From Mycosarcoma maydis (taxonomy: Eukaryota > Basidiomycota > Ustilaginomycetes > Ustilaginales), in NCBI RefSeq assembly GCF_000328475.2, contig NC_026478.1, positions 2,356,001 through 2,420,000 of the forward strand: DNA of 64,000 nucleotides. The letters are read 5' to 3'. The notes beneath the pieces were generated by a model that saw only the letters and a list, made by a program, of their open reading frames with translations, searched no databases and was not told where the DNA came from. A program made the translations under genes and the position numbers. The first letter of the stretch is position 1. Each line of letters starts with the position of its first letter. This document shows positions 53,164-62,695 of this stretch, one piece after another.

Positions 53164-53994
53164 TCAGAGTTCGTGCTTCTCCGATACGGTGGCAGCTTTG
53201 GCATTGGTCCTTTTCCTCGCTTGTGTGTTCTCTCTCTCTGCTGTCGGTGCTGTGGTTGTCGAGCGTTGTTCTGCCGGCTTTTCCTTGTCCTCGTGGATCT
53301 CGTCGATCTTGGCGTCGCCCACTGGGACGACGATTTCGTGCTTGGTTCCCGGGATCAGACTCGTCAACGCGCCCCCGATAGCAATCAACGTTCTTGAACA
53401 GACCATCTGCCAGACGGTACTGCTTACAGCACCTTTGGGCGCCCTTGGAAGTGCCAAGAACCAGCCCGCAGGACCAAACCAACTATGCTGTCCTGGCGGC
53501 AACCAAAAGATGGCGGTCTTGCTGTACCAACTTGTGACCACAAACGGCATCACTGTAGTTACGATGAAAACGAGGCCGGAGACCACCATGTTGAAGCGCG
53601 AGCGCGAGCTGGCAAGAGTCGAGTTGATCGTCTCGAGAGTGCCAAGTTGCTTGTCGACGGATCGACGCAGTTTTGCCCATTTGGCGAATTGATCTTGAGA
53701 CGATGTGGCCGAGAGCTGCTGTTTGGTAGTCAAGATTTCGCGACGCAGCTTGCGTTGCTGAGAGAGGGTAGAGCGGTGAAACACAGCTGTGTACAGCAGC
53801 CACAGCTGTGAGACCAACCACAACGTGATGAGATGAACAAGTCGTTATGTCAACCAAGCATTCTATACACTACAATCCAACGTGTAGAGACGAGAGATTC
53901 GTCAACTTACGATGTCCTGCAGCCTTTGCTTGCCCATCAGCGCAATGGTCTGTACGACCACGACCGAGAGGAAAATGACTATGGCTGGATGCAT
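53164..53994 (-). CDS. GET1: Get1, membrane receptor for tail-anchored protein insertion (two exons)
   Basis: With Get2 it forms the ER receptor that takes tail-anchored proteins from Get3. Exon 1 (53994-53911) encodes 28 residues forming the first membrane span (MHPAIVIFLSVVVVQTIAL). The 105-bp intron (GTAAGT donor, CTCACAG acceptor) joins QDI to LWLLYTAVF in phase 0, as in other Get1 proteins. Exon 2 (53805-53164) has the cytosolic coiled coil with the hallmark SATSSQDQFAKWAKLRR, two more spans (VVSGLVFIVTTVMPFVV; SWFGPAGWFLALP) and a charged tail. Total 241 residues, slightly longer than usual. The tail ends in KHEL. It shares a 259-bp divergent promoter with the RCC1-repeat gene. Confidence 0.93.
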
Positions 53995-54253
53995 TTCGTG
54001 CAAAGCGCGCCTTGGGCTTGATGCGACAAATGTGGATGCGAGATCGTGGATGATGTTGAGGATCCAAATAGTTGCGCAAAGCGAGTCCTTCAGGCACTCA
54101 CATTCACGATTTTCTTCGCGTCGCTTCTCAGCAGCACTTGGTGACTGTTGCACTGTGCGTCTGCCGGCCGAATATCTCAGACGCCTCCACACCAACCCTT
54201 GCTGCTCACCATCGTGCCACCTTGACAGCAGCAAATATGTTGCGTTGACAGCC

Positions 54254-55597
54254 ATGACGGATGACAAAGTCAACACAAGACCTCAAGTACTCGCGTGGGG
54301 TAGCAATCTGTTTGCTCAGCTTCCTACTTGTCCACACGATTATGATGGCGACACCCGGCCACGTCGGACGCTTGACGCCGCAGCATGCATTATAGCGACG
54401 TGCTCGTATCAAACCGTCTTTCGCAGTCCAAGTGGCGAACTCAGGGCTCATGGTGAATCACCGCATCTCATCGAACACGTCTGTCAATGCTTGCTCCAAG
54501 ACCGTCCGAAAACCGACACGCTTGTCTTTGTGGGCAAGGATATCTTCGAAGCGGTACTGGATGTGGAAGGCGGAAAAGCGTGTTTTCTAGACTACGCTGA
54601 GGAAAGTGAGCGAGAACAAGCTTTTTGCACGATAGAGGGGAGCAGGTGGAAAACCGCAGCTGTTGATGGGAGGGGTCGATGCATGGCAGTGGACCTAGAA
54701 GCACACGTATATCTGTTTGGCTCGGTTGCCGACTTGAAAGCTGCAACTCAAACAGACGAGGCTGCGGTCAAGCTCAGACAAGAGGCGAGATTCCAAGCTC
54801 ACGTGTACTCGAATGACGGCCTAGTAAGCCCTGTACAAGCAACTTCGGTTGCAAAGCTACCTCGGTTTGACAAGGTCTCTGCGGGAAATGCGCACTTTGT
54901 GCTGCTCTCTCGCAGCAACAAAGAGGCACATCTCTCGCCAATATGGATCTTTGGCGACGCTCGATTTGGTGCTGTTCCGATCAAGCCGTTTGACCATACC
55001 ATTGTTGTGGGCTTGCTTGTTGCGACCTCTGAAGCAGCATCGACTTCGCCGACTGACATAGCGTATCTTATGCCAGTGACGCACTTTTCAACCCACGAAG
55101 GGTTTCCTAGTGGCATTGCGGATGCCTGCGCAGGCTCTCGACACACGTTGGTCCTCACTTGCGACGGCGACCTCTATGGATGGGGCTGGAATGAAGACTC
55201 GGCTCTCCTGCCCTTCGGTTCTGACGAGAATGGGATATGGGAAAACAACATTGTCTACGAGCCAACGCTCGTCCCCCTCCCTCGGTCTGGCAATGACAGC
55301 GACGTCTCTATCGTGTCCATCAACGCTTCCAACGGCCGCTCATTCGGCATCACCACACAAGGACAGCTGCTTGTAGCAGGCTCAAACGAATTTGGATGCC
55401 TAGGTCTCAATGAAACCCTTTCCGGCCTCAAGAAAAAGCCAAGATTCGAACGCGACTTCAGCCAGATCAAGAAGGAGTACGATTGTGTCAACGGATGGCA
55501 GATGCATCCGGACTGGACGTTCGAAGGCGATGAGCGGGTGGTGGATGTACATGCTACGATGCTAGCAACTCTCATCACAGTTGAGACTACTTGCTAG
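54254..55597 (+). CDS. RCC1-repeat (beta-propeller) protein of unknown partner
   Basis: A 447-residue single-exon protein from the ATG at 54254 (MTDDKVNTRPQVLAWGSNLFAQL). RCC1-type blades are recognisable at both ends and in the middle: VLAWGSNLFAQL, GRCMAVDLEAHVYLFG, SAGNAHFVLLSR, GSRHTLVLTCDGDLYGWGWNED and FGITTQGQLLVAGSNEFGCLGLN. The spacing is looser than in RCC1 itself, so it is unlikely to be the Ran exchange factor and more like the small RCC1-domain proteins of fungi. The frame is open further upstream, but that stretch overlaps Get1 exon 1 on the other strand and is not conserved. No targeting signal was seen. Confidence 0.82.
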   Translation: MTDDKVNTRPQVLAWGSNLFAQLPTCPHDYDGDTRPRRTLDAAACIIATCSYQTVFRSPSGELRAHGESPHLIEHVCQCLLQDRPKTDTLVFVGKDIFEAVLDVEGGKACFLDYAEESEREQAFCTIEGSRWKTAAVDGRGRCMAVDLEAHVYLFGSVADLKAATQTDEAAVKLRQEARFQAHVYSNDGLVSPVQATSVAKLPRFDKVSAGNAHFVLLSRSNKEAHLSPIWIFGDARFGAVPIKPFDHTIVVGLLVATSEAASTSPTDIAYLMPVTHFSTHEGFPSGIADACAGSRHTLVLTCDGDLYGWGWNEDSALLPFGSDENGIWENNIVYEPTLVPLPRSGNDSDVSIVSINASNGRSFGITTQGQLLVAGSNEFGCLGLNETLSGLKKKPRFERDFSQIKKEYDCVNGWQMHPDWTFEGDERVVDVHATMLATLITVETTC

Positions 55598-55714
55598 AAC
55601 AAATTGTGGCCGGTGTGAACCTTGCACGAACTTATAGGACAATATAATACAACCATGTATCACAAGCAACAAATGTGTGCGTTGGTGGAAGGGCAAAGGA
55701 GGAGATGAGCCGTT

Positions 55715-56602
55715 TCAAGCATCTTTCATCTCAACGTCGGCTCCCGCTGGCGCGGCTGCGACTGGATGCTCGTCTTCGAACGTGGTAGCAGTAGCGGTAG
55801 CGGCAGCGTTTGGATTCGTCAACAAGAGCTTCTCTTCCTCCGCTGCTGGTTGCTGTTCGGCTTCTGCCCCAGCTGCCAGCACTGCCAAGGTAGCATTGTC
55901 CGTTTCTTGGCCAAGCACTGGTTTGTCGTGCAACTGCGATTCGACCTGCGGTTGAATCTGAGGTGTGTTTGAGCCTGTAGCCGTCGCAGTGGCTGGTTCG
56001 CCTTGGGACGACGGCGCTTGACTGAGAGGTACGGTCTGAGAAGCCATTTCCGGTGCGGAGGCGGCAGGTGTGTGGGCAAGAGAGTCGCTGGGAGTATTTT
56101 CCCCGGTAGTGTTGACGCCTGATGTTGGTTCTGAGATGGTAGATTGTGTGACATGAGCCGGAATAGCAGAAGCCGGAGCGACATTGCTGGCTGCTGTTAC
56201 TGGTGCTAGTGCGGGAGCAGGTGTCGATGGTGGTTCTCTTGGAGCAATAGTGCCCAAACCACCGCCTGCACTCGACAGAGATCCACCGCCGGCAGGCGTT
56301 GCTACAGCCGGCGCGTTGTGAATGCTCTGAACAGGTGCTTCTACAATCGCTGCATCATCTTCTACTCGATCCTCCGCCAGAACGTCCTGCTCCTCTGGGA
56401 AAGTTACGAATTCGTCTGGAACACGAACCCATTTAAGGATCTTGATGCCAACGCCGGCTGAGCCCGAGGCAGAAGATGCGACATCCAGGGCTGTGCCTGT
56501 AGGTACGACTCGTTCTTGACGCCACTTGACAATAGGCTCAGTCGCCTGTCGGCGTACCTCTTGCTCAATGTTGGGTACGAACCGACCTCCAAATCTCGAC
56601 AT
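55715..56602 (-). CDS. Low-complexity protein with a possible BCL7-like N-terminus
   Basis: A 295-residue single-exon protein. The first 65 residues are ordered and basic (FVPNIEQEVRRQATEPIVKW, then IKILKWVRVPDE). The pattern of a short helix, an invariant KW, a basic turn and a strand ending in KWVxV recalls the N-terminal domain of BCL7 proteins, which are SWI/SNF subunits; this match is by eye and unverified. The rest is Ala/Pro/Ser/Thr-rich and disordered, ending with an acidic VEMKDA. No signal peptide or membrane span. It is convergent with the RCC1-repeat gene, 117 bp away. If the BCL7 reading fails, it is simply an unrecognised nuclear-type protein. Confidence 0.7.
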   Translation of the reverse strand: MSRFGGRFVPNIEQEVRRQATEPIVKWRQERVVPTGTALDVASSASGSAGVGIKILKWVRVPDEFVTFPEEQDVLAEDRVEDDAAIVEAPVQSIHNAPAVATPAGGGSLSSAGGGLGTIAPREPPSTPAPALAPVTAASNVAPASAIPAHVTQSTISEPTSGVNTTGENTPSDSLAHTPAASAPEMASQTVPLSQAPSSQGEPATATATGSNTPQIQPQVESQLHDKPVLGQETDNATLAVLAAGAEAEQQPAAEEEKLLLTNPNAAATATATTFEDEHPVAAAPAGADVEMKDA

Positions 56603-57137
56603 GATTGTTGCAAGGCGGAGAGAAAAAGAAGAAGAAGAAGAAGCAGCAGTTATGGTTGATGGTGGTGGTGGTGTGGAGGGGAATGAGGTTTCAAGATTGC
56701 AAATTGCAAATCTTTACGCGTGGATCGTGAATCGTGAATGTCAGAACGGTGTTGGATCAAAACGCGTTCTTGCAGCTCCATGGGCCCCCTTTCAGAGTCT
56801 GAGTGTAGTAAACAACGGATATCATGTGCCACATTTCGGCTTGAAAGTTGGCGATGCCTCTGTCGCCGTTCACGATGTTCCACGCCAACACTTGATCCGT
56901 GTTGGTAACTGGTAAGCACAAGAGAGCCAAGACGGTACACTGGGTGGTGACAAGATGGAGTATGCAAATGTGAATTGGCGCAAGCAATGATGTCGTACTA
57001 GTACACGAATGAATTGAGTACATGAATGGATTGATGGTGAAGCCCAGCTAGTGCCAGAGTAGAAATACACGCATCCGCGCCGTGCCAATGCGGATCGATC
57101 GTATGGCTGTGGTGGCAGTAGAAGCTTCTTGCACCGA
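56603..57137. other. Intergenic region between two minus-strand genes
   Basis: About 530 bp; a GAA repeat and GGTGGTGGTG near 56620-56675 lie just upstream of the preceding gene's start. No gene was seen. Confidence 0.65.
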
Positions 57138-58198
57138 TCATGCTCTCGCAAAGGTGATCTAAAGGGGAGAAGAAGATGAGACACTCATCATTGAAGAGCA
57201 GGTCAGTAACGAAGCACAACAGCGTGCGAGACCATGCCAAAACAACGTATCACTTGCCTTGAGCTTGTCACCTGCTCCGAAATTGTAGCCATTGAGGGCG
57301 CCACGAGCTGTAGCGCTGGATGGGATATCTGCAAACTCGACGAAAGCAATTTCGGCCTTGCCAGGGATGGTTTGGACATCGACATAGCCTGGGTATCTGT
57401 TGCAACAAGGCACGTAGCAACAAAAGCAAGCCAAAAGGCGTCAGTCAAGCTTGAGCAACACATGAGTCGACATTCCAAAGAGGCTACATACGCTGAGAAC
57501 AAGCTCTCGAGCTCGCCTTTGCCGACTCCTTCGGGGATGTTTTGCAAAAAGAGCATCTTGTTGGGCGGGAGATATTCGTCGGGCATCTGTTGTTGCGTCC
57601 TCTTGGGAGCCGCTTTCTCGGGCTGCGAGATCTCTCCGGTCGCAGCTTTTTTGGCTCTGATCTTCTTCTCCAGTTCCTTCCTCCTCAAGACATTGTCTCG
57701 TCTCGCCTTCTTCTTGTGTTGCAGCCTTTGCTCTTTGTGCTGTTTAAACATTTCTGACTCGTGGCCTCCCTCGTCCTTAAGCTTCTGCAGCACCACGGCA
57801 TCTGATTTGGACTTGGCAAAACTGATTTTCATCGCTTTACCGTACAGCGGAAAAAGATGCGCTTCTCGTCGAGCCTTGTCTGCTGCGTGAACGTCATCGA
57901 GCGAGACAAACGCTTGGCCGCGCATTCGAAGATTTGTATGCGCCGTTACCGAAAGAACGGTGGCATAGTTGGAAAAGAGGTTGGTGAGCGTTGCTTTCAT
58001 TGTCTCAAGCTTGACCTTCTCGTTGAGATTCTGGACATAGAGCGTCTGACCGGCATCCGAAGGCAGCGGTGGAGGATCGTCTGATTCGCTACTCTGATCC
58101 ATGGGCACCCCAATTGGTGATGGTGGTGGTGGTACCGAGTGCATGCTTGGTGGCACCAAGCCAGCGCCAAAGGGTTGAGGTGCCAGCGAATTTGACAT
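57138..58198 (-). CDS. U1A/U2B''-type spliceosomal RNA-binding protein (three exons, one GC-AG intron)
   Basis: It binds a stem-loop of U1 or U2 snRNA. Exons are 58198-57492, 57396-57258 and 57158-57138. The first intron is GTATGT...AACAG (95 bp). The second has a GC donor (AAG|GCAAGT) and TTTAG acceptor (99 bp). Together they give 288 residues ending KLKITFARA. RRM1 shows TLYVQNLNEKVK (RNP2) and MRGQAFVSLDD (RNP1), the U1A/U2B'' hallmark, followed by MKISFAKSKSD. A basic Lys/Arg linker comes next. RRM2 has KMLFLQNIPEG and AEIAFVEFAD, split by the first intron. The last exon is only seven codons including the stop. An upstream ATG at 58291 in frame is probably leader. It is divergent from BDP1. 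Confidence 0.9.
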
Positions 58199-58708
58199 GT
58201 CTATCGCCTCAACTTGCGCTGTTGCAATTGTGTACAGGCAATGATGTGAAGCGAATGATGAGGATGGGGTTGAGTTGTGTGAAGAAGTCACTCACTCTCG
58301 TCACTTGAATAAGCCAAAGCGCGCCGAAACCCGAACTGACACGCCTCTCTGCTCGGAAGTCGGTTCTGAGTTGGCGTCAGAAAGCGCTCGTGACTGTATC
58401 ACGTATGTGAGAAGCCCCTCCAAAAAAAAAGTCCAAATGCAAGCTGAAATCACGAATCACGTATCGAACCCTGAAACGCGCCATCTTTGAAATTGGTAAC
58501 TGTGAACCACACATCCGTGAAGCTTTGTCTTGAGCTCCGTCATCATCCATCCGTACGAGCCATCACGCATCCTTCCCTTCACTTCACTTGGGCTCGCACT
58601 TGCCATTCCTGAACCTTGCTGCAAGGCGTAACTCTGACATTTTGAGCACGCTCGTCCGCCCTCGATCCCTCGGCAAAGGACTGTACGTCTCCTTAGGCGC
58701 GTTTCACC
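58199..58708. promoter_or_regulatory. Divergent promoter between the U1A-like gene and BDP1
   Basis: About 510 bp with an AATCACGAATCACGTAT word at 58448-58465. No gene was seen. Confidence 0.55.
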
Positions 58709-61612
58709 ATGTCGTCGCGTATCGAAAAGGGAGGAGCTCGGTTTAAGCCATCCATCGTTCCTAGAAAGTCGACCGCAAGAGCGACGCCGGCCAGCGTACC
58801 AGCGACAACAGCTTCGCAGCAGACATCTGCACAGTCACAAAAACAGACTCCAAACACATCGACAGCACCGCCACCATCGCCATCGCTAGTTGCGGTTGGG
58901 ACAGATCGGCAGTCGCGTCCGCCATCCGTTCGTAGCAAAGCTTCAGCTGCTGCCGATACAGCTGCTACGAGCACATCTCAGAGCTATGCGTTCAACGTAG
59001 CGCCTTCCATCATCTCCCAGCCAGGCACCGCCACGACCGCTCGCACAAGCATCACCGCAGTACAGCCCTCATCCAGCTCCATCAAGCCAAAGCCAATCTT
59101 CCGCAAACCTTCCATCTCCAAACCTCGTCCGGGTTCGAGAAACTCGCTTACTCCGGCACCTCATCATGCGCAACCAACCGCCTCGACGTCTGCCTCCGCA
59201 ACCCAGCCTGTACATGCTGGAAGTGGTGCTGACGTCCCCATGGCTGATGACGAGTCTGTGCCTCTCCATGTCCGCGTTCCTCCTAGCATCGGTGCCTCTT
59301 CTGGTGCTAGAAACTCGGACGCTAGCTCCTCACATGTCGACGCAGAACGTGTTCCGATTCAAACTGACGTCTCAATCGACAAGGCTTCTCAGCCTGATCC
59401 CGTACAAGTACCGCTCCGATTGACAAGATCCAAAGGCGCTAGCACAGCTCCATCCGACACTACGGCTGTAGTTAAGCAAAGTGCTTCTCAAGAAGAGGCC
59501 ACACCGGCCTCACGCCCGCAACGCAGAGCTGGCACCAGCTCAACTGCACCACCTGCACCTCTGGTCGAGCGGAATGTTAACGCTAGCTCAACCCAATCAT
59601 CTAGAAAGGGCAAGGGGCGAGAAGTTCTTGTGACAGACCAACAAGCAGATAGCCTTGAAATCCCCCATACCCTCAAATCCAGTCCGCAAACTACTCAGGC
59701 CAACGCTCCGGAGACGGAAACTGAGAAAGCTGCCCGTATCGCTCAACGTAGGATGGAAGCAGCTGCACGTCTGCACAAACGCCGCCTGAAACGTAAAGAG
59801 CTGTCTACTGGTAAGCCCAAGCGGCCCCTCTCGGCCTACTTGCTTTTTGTCAACTCTGTGCGTCCACAAAGACAAGCTCAAAATCCAAATGCACCCCTCA
59901 CAGAGCTCACGGCTGAGATGGCTGCCGAATGGCGTCAGCTTGCACCTGCACAAAGGACCAAATGGGAGACCGAGGCATCCCTGCTGCGCCAGCAGTATGA
60001 TTCGGCTCTGGAGACATGGAAGCTCGCACATCCACAAGGCGTCACGCTCGGCCCAGAGGATGAGAGCGATATGGAGACCACCTCAGAGCTCGGTGATGAC
60101 GGCGAGCGCATTCGTCGCAAGAAGCGTCGCACCACTTGTTCTCGCAAGCCACATACCGTATCGGATGATGAGGAAGGGTATCGCAAGCAGGTTTTCCATG
60201 AAGGCGAACAGCTCACAGCTAGTCGCATCGATCCCTCCAACGTCACAATGGCCGACATCAGCGCAGCAGATTTCAAGAAAGGTCGTGCAGGTCCACGCAC
60301 ATTCGAAGCCGAGCGCGTCTACACCAGGCTCGTACACGATAGGCGTGCAGCGGCAAAGTCGGCAGCGCTGGGCGAGCACGTGTTGGGAGAAAAAATGCTT
60401 CATGCTTCGCCTTCGCCTGCACCAGCTGCAAACATTATTCGCACAGCAAACGGAATGCCAATCGCCACTGGTCAGCAAGAGTCACTTGAGGGCGAAGAAG
60501 AGATTGTTGCGGACCAGACGGGCGATGACAACGACGACGACGATGGTGAGACCGACGCTGATGGCACCACGGATGGAGAAGGTACTTCCAACAGTCGTCG
60601 TGCACGCAACAAACGAGAAGCGTCGGTCGCTGCTACAGAGGTCTCGTTCCGCGAGAACCGTTTCGCGGTTCAAACGCGTATTGTCGACGGCAAGATTGTG
60701 CTTGACGAAACTTCGCTTTTCGCCAACTACGGCAACGGTGAAGACGACCGTGATAACATGGAGGTGGTCGACGAGCGAGAAGGTGATCGTTTCGTCAATG
60801 CCTCGACCTACTCACGCAAGCTTGGCAGGAACAGAAAGTGGTCCGCCGACGAGACGGCCAAGTTCTACCACTGTCTGCAGCAGTGGGGAACGGACTTCGA
60901 GATGATCGCACGTCTCTTCCCTGGTCGGGACAGGGTCATGATCAAGAAAAAATTCAACGTGGAAGAGAAGAGCAATGGGAAGCTGATCGATGAGGCGCTT
61001 AGAAGTTCGATGCCAGTCAATCTCGAGGCGTATGCACAAGCAATCGGTGTTGATCTGTCAGGACCACCGCCCGAGATCAGGGCTGATCTGCAAGACATTG
61101 AGTCGCTCACTGCAGCTGCTGCAGCATCAGTTGATGCAACTGTCAAGAAACGCGAGGGTACAGCTCCCGCTTCTGGTCGCAAGGGCGAGCTGAGCGATGC
61201 TGAGCAAGACGATGACGACGATGGCTACGGATACGAGGAAGTAGTTGAGATCGACGACAATGGTAATGAGCACGTGATCCGTCGTAGGTTGGGTAAGAAA
61301 CAAAGTCGCAAGCCAGGCAAGAAGAGACGTAACTCGACCAGGAAGAATTCGGTCTCTACGCATGCGCCATCGGAAAGCGCACACGCGCCAGCATCACGCG
61401 CCGCGATCAACGCCGACGCTTCGGTGACAGTCGACGCAGCTCAAGTAGACTCGAGCACAAACGGGCAGCCCGAGACCAGATCCGGTGGCCCTCCTTCGAT
61501 CGGTAGCCGCAAGAGCACCAGAGCGACGCGCAATCGTGCCGCTTCGATCAACAGCAGCAAGCACGCACCGCGCGATCGAGCCCAAGTCGAAGAGATCGTT
61601 GGCCAGCTGTAG
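58709..61612 (+). CDS. BDP1: TFIIIB subunit Bdp1 (B'') with an added HMG box
   Basis: Bdp1 joins TBP and Brf1 on RNA polymerase III promoters. The 967-residue single exon has a disordered Ser/Thr/Pro-rich first 330 residues with a possible start motif (MSSRIEKGGARFKP) like that of other Bdp1 proteins. An HMG box lies at about 368-445 (GKPKRPLSAYLLFVNSVRP...EWRQLAPAQRTKWE). After a basic/acidic linker comes a Bdp1-type segment (TMADISAADFKKGR), and the extended SANT domain at about 705-775 (RKWSADETAKFYHCLQQWGT, FPGRDRVMIKKKFNVEE). The tail is acidic, then Lys/Arg-rich. The SANT region identifies Bdp1; the HMG box is not part of the standard architecture known to me. The frame is continuous, so no fusion artefact is apparent. 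Confidence 0.9.
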   Translation: MSSRIEKGGARFKPSIVPRKSTARATPASVPATTASQQTSAQSQKQTPNTSTAPPPSPSLVAVGTDRQSRPPSVRSKASAAADTAATSTSQSYAFNVAPSIISQPGTATTARTSITAVQPSSSSIKPKPIFRKPSISKPRPGSRNSLTPAPHHAQPTASTSASATQPVHAGSGADVPMADDESVPLHVRVPPSIGASSGARNSDASSSHVDAERVPIQTDVSIDKASQPDPVQVPLRLTRSKGASTAPSDTTAVVKQSASQEEATPASRPQRRAGTSSTAPPAPLVERNVNASSTQSSRKGKGREVLVTDQQADSLEIPHTLKSSPQTTQANAPETETEKAARIAQRRMEAAARLHKRRLKRKELSTGKPKRPLSAYLLFVNSVRPQRQAQNPNAPLTELTAEMAAEWRQLAPAQRTKWETEASLLRQQYDSALETWKLAHPQGVTLGPEDESDMETTSELGDDGERIRRKKRRTTCSRKPHTVSDDEEGYRKQVFHEGEQLTASRIDPSNVTMADISAADFKKGRAGPRTFEAERVYTRLVHDRRAAAKSAALGEHVLGEKMLHASPSPAPAANIIRTANGMPIATGQQESLEGEEEIVADQTGDDNDDDDGETDADGTTDGEGTSNSRRARNKREASVAATEVSFRENRFAVQTRIVDGKIVLDETSLFANYGNGEDDRDNMEVVDEREGDRFVNASTYSRKLGRNRKWSADETAKFYHCLQQWGTDFEMIARLFPGRDRVMIKKKFNVEEKSNGKLIDEALRSSMPVNLEAYAQAIGVDLSGPPPEIRADLQDIESLTAAAAASVDATVKKREGTAPASGRKGELSDAEQDDDDDGYGYEEVVEIDDNGNEHVIRRRLGKKQSRKPGKKRRNSTRKNSVSTHAPSESAHAPASRAAINADASVTVDAAQVDSSTNGQPETRSGGPPSIGSRKSTRATRNRAASINSSKHAPRDRAQVEEIVGQL

Positions 61613-62695
61613 CGGTGATGCAGAATTGGGTTTCCTGCTTTCCCTTTGTCGTTGGTTGAATGCAATAGCACACTTATGCATATTGACCAATGAGGATGGA
61701 TCTCCGGCGTTGCTTGTGCTCTCGAAAATGTGCGTTGATCATGCGATCTAGAAAGCGACGAGCGTCGTCGGCATGGAATGCTCTACACACTGCGTACAGA
61801 CTCTACGCGTATTCTGGGGGCGCGCGGTTGTGGGTACGATTAGACAAGCGTGGTTCTGACGCTAGCGTCACTGTTCGGGCCAATGTTGGGATGCTCAGCT
61901 TACGTCGGCGTTTCGATCTCTGCCGCTGTGAGAGCGCAAGCTGAAGCGCAGCAGCGTTTGCTATGCATCACGCAACACAAGAACACAGCGTGGATCCGTG
62001 TTTGGCAGTTGGCGCTGCACGAAGCCGTCGCTCTCGTGTTTGCGAGCCGACCACCAACGAGCACGCTCGCTTCCGTCGTCTCGCGCCCTCGATGTTTGGA
62101 GCCAAGCCTCGAAATGGCGTCTACAAACGGCAAGCCGCGCTCGCATCTCAGACACCTAGCAACTTGCGAAATCGCACACCGAGGCCCAAAGCATGCTTCT
62201 ACAACAGGCTTGTGTAACGCCGATTCGCCGTCAAAGACCTTGGATGCATCTCGGCTAACCCTTTTTCACTTGATGCTTCCATGCCATGCCCTAAGAAAGG
62301 CGCTTACTTGACCGCCGTGCATAGCACAAGCGAACAGAAACGTGCCGCTCTGTGCAGAGCAAAGTGTCTATGCGACAACGGTCCAAGCCGCATCGATTGA
62401 TTTCAGCCAAGGACAATGGGCTAACAAGTGGATGGCCGTTCAGATGAGCGTTAAGTATGCGGTGAGATCTTTGAAATTTTGAGGACAATCGCTCGCTAAG
62501 AGTATGGCGTCAAGGGTGGTGACGAGCAGTTCAGTGCAGTAAGCTGATCAACGCGTTCCAAGTGATGTAACTGTGTACCAGCCGAAGGATCAAGGATCAG
62601 TCGTCTGGTCATAAAGGACTGCTAGGCTCGGTATGTAAGCACCACCTGTAAGGCAGCAAGCTTAATAAGTGATACAGATAGCCCAACATCGCACA
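61613..62695. other. Intergenic region of about 1 kb
   Basis: Short overlapping ORFs only, none with a recognisable feature. The right end would hold the former promoter of the hydrolase pseudogene. Confidence 0.65.
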
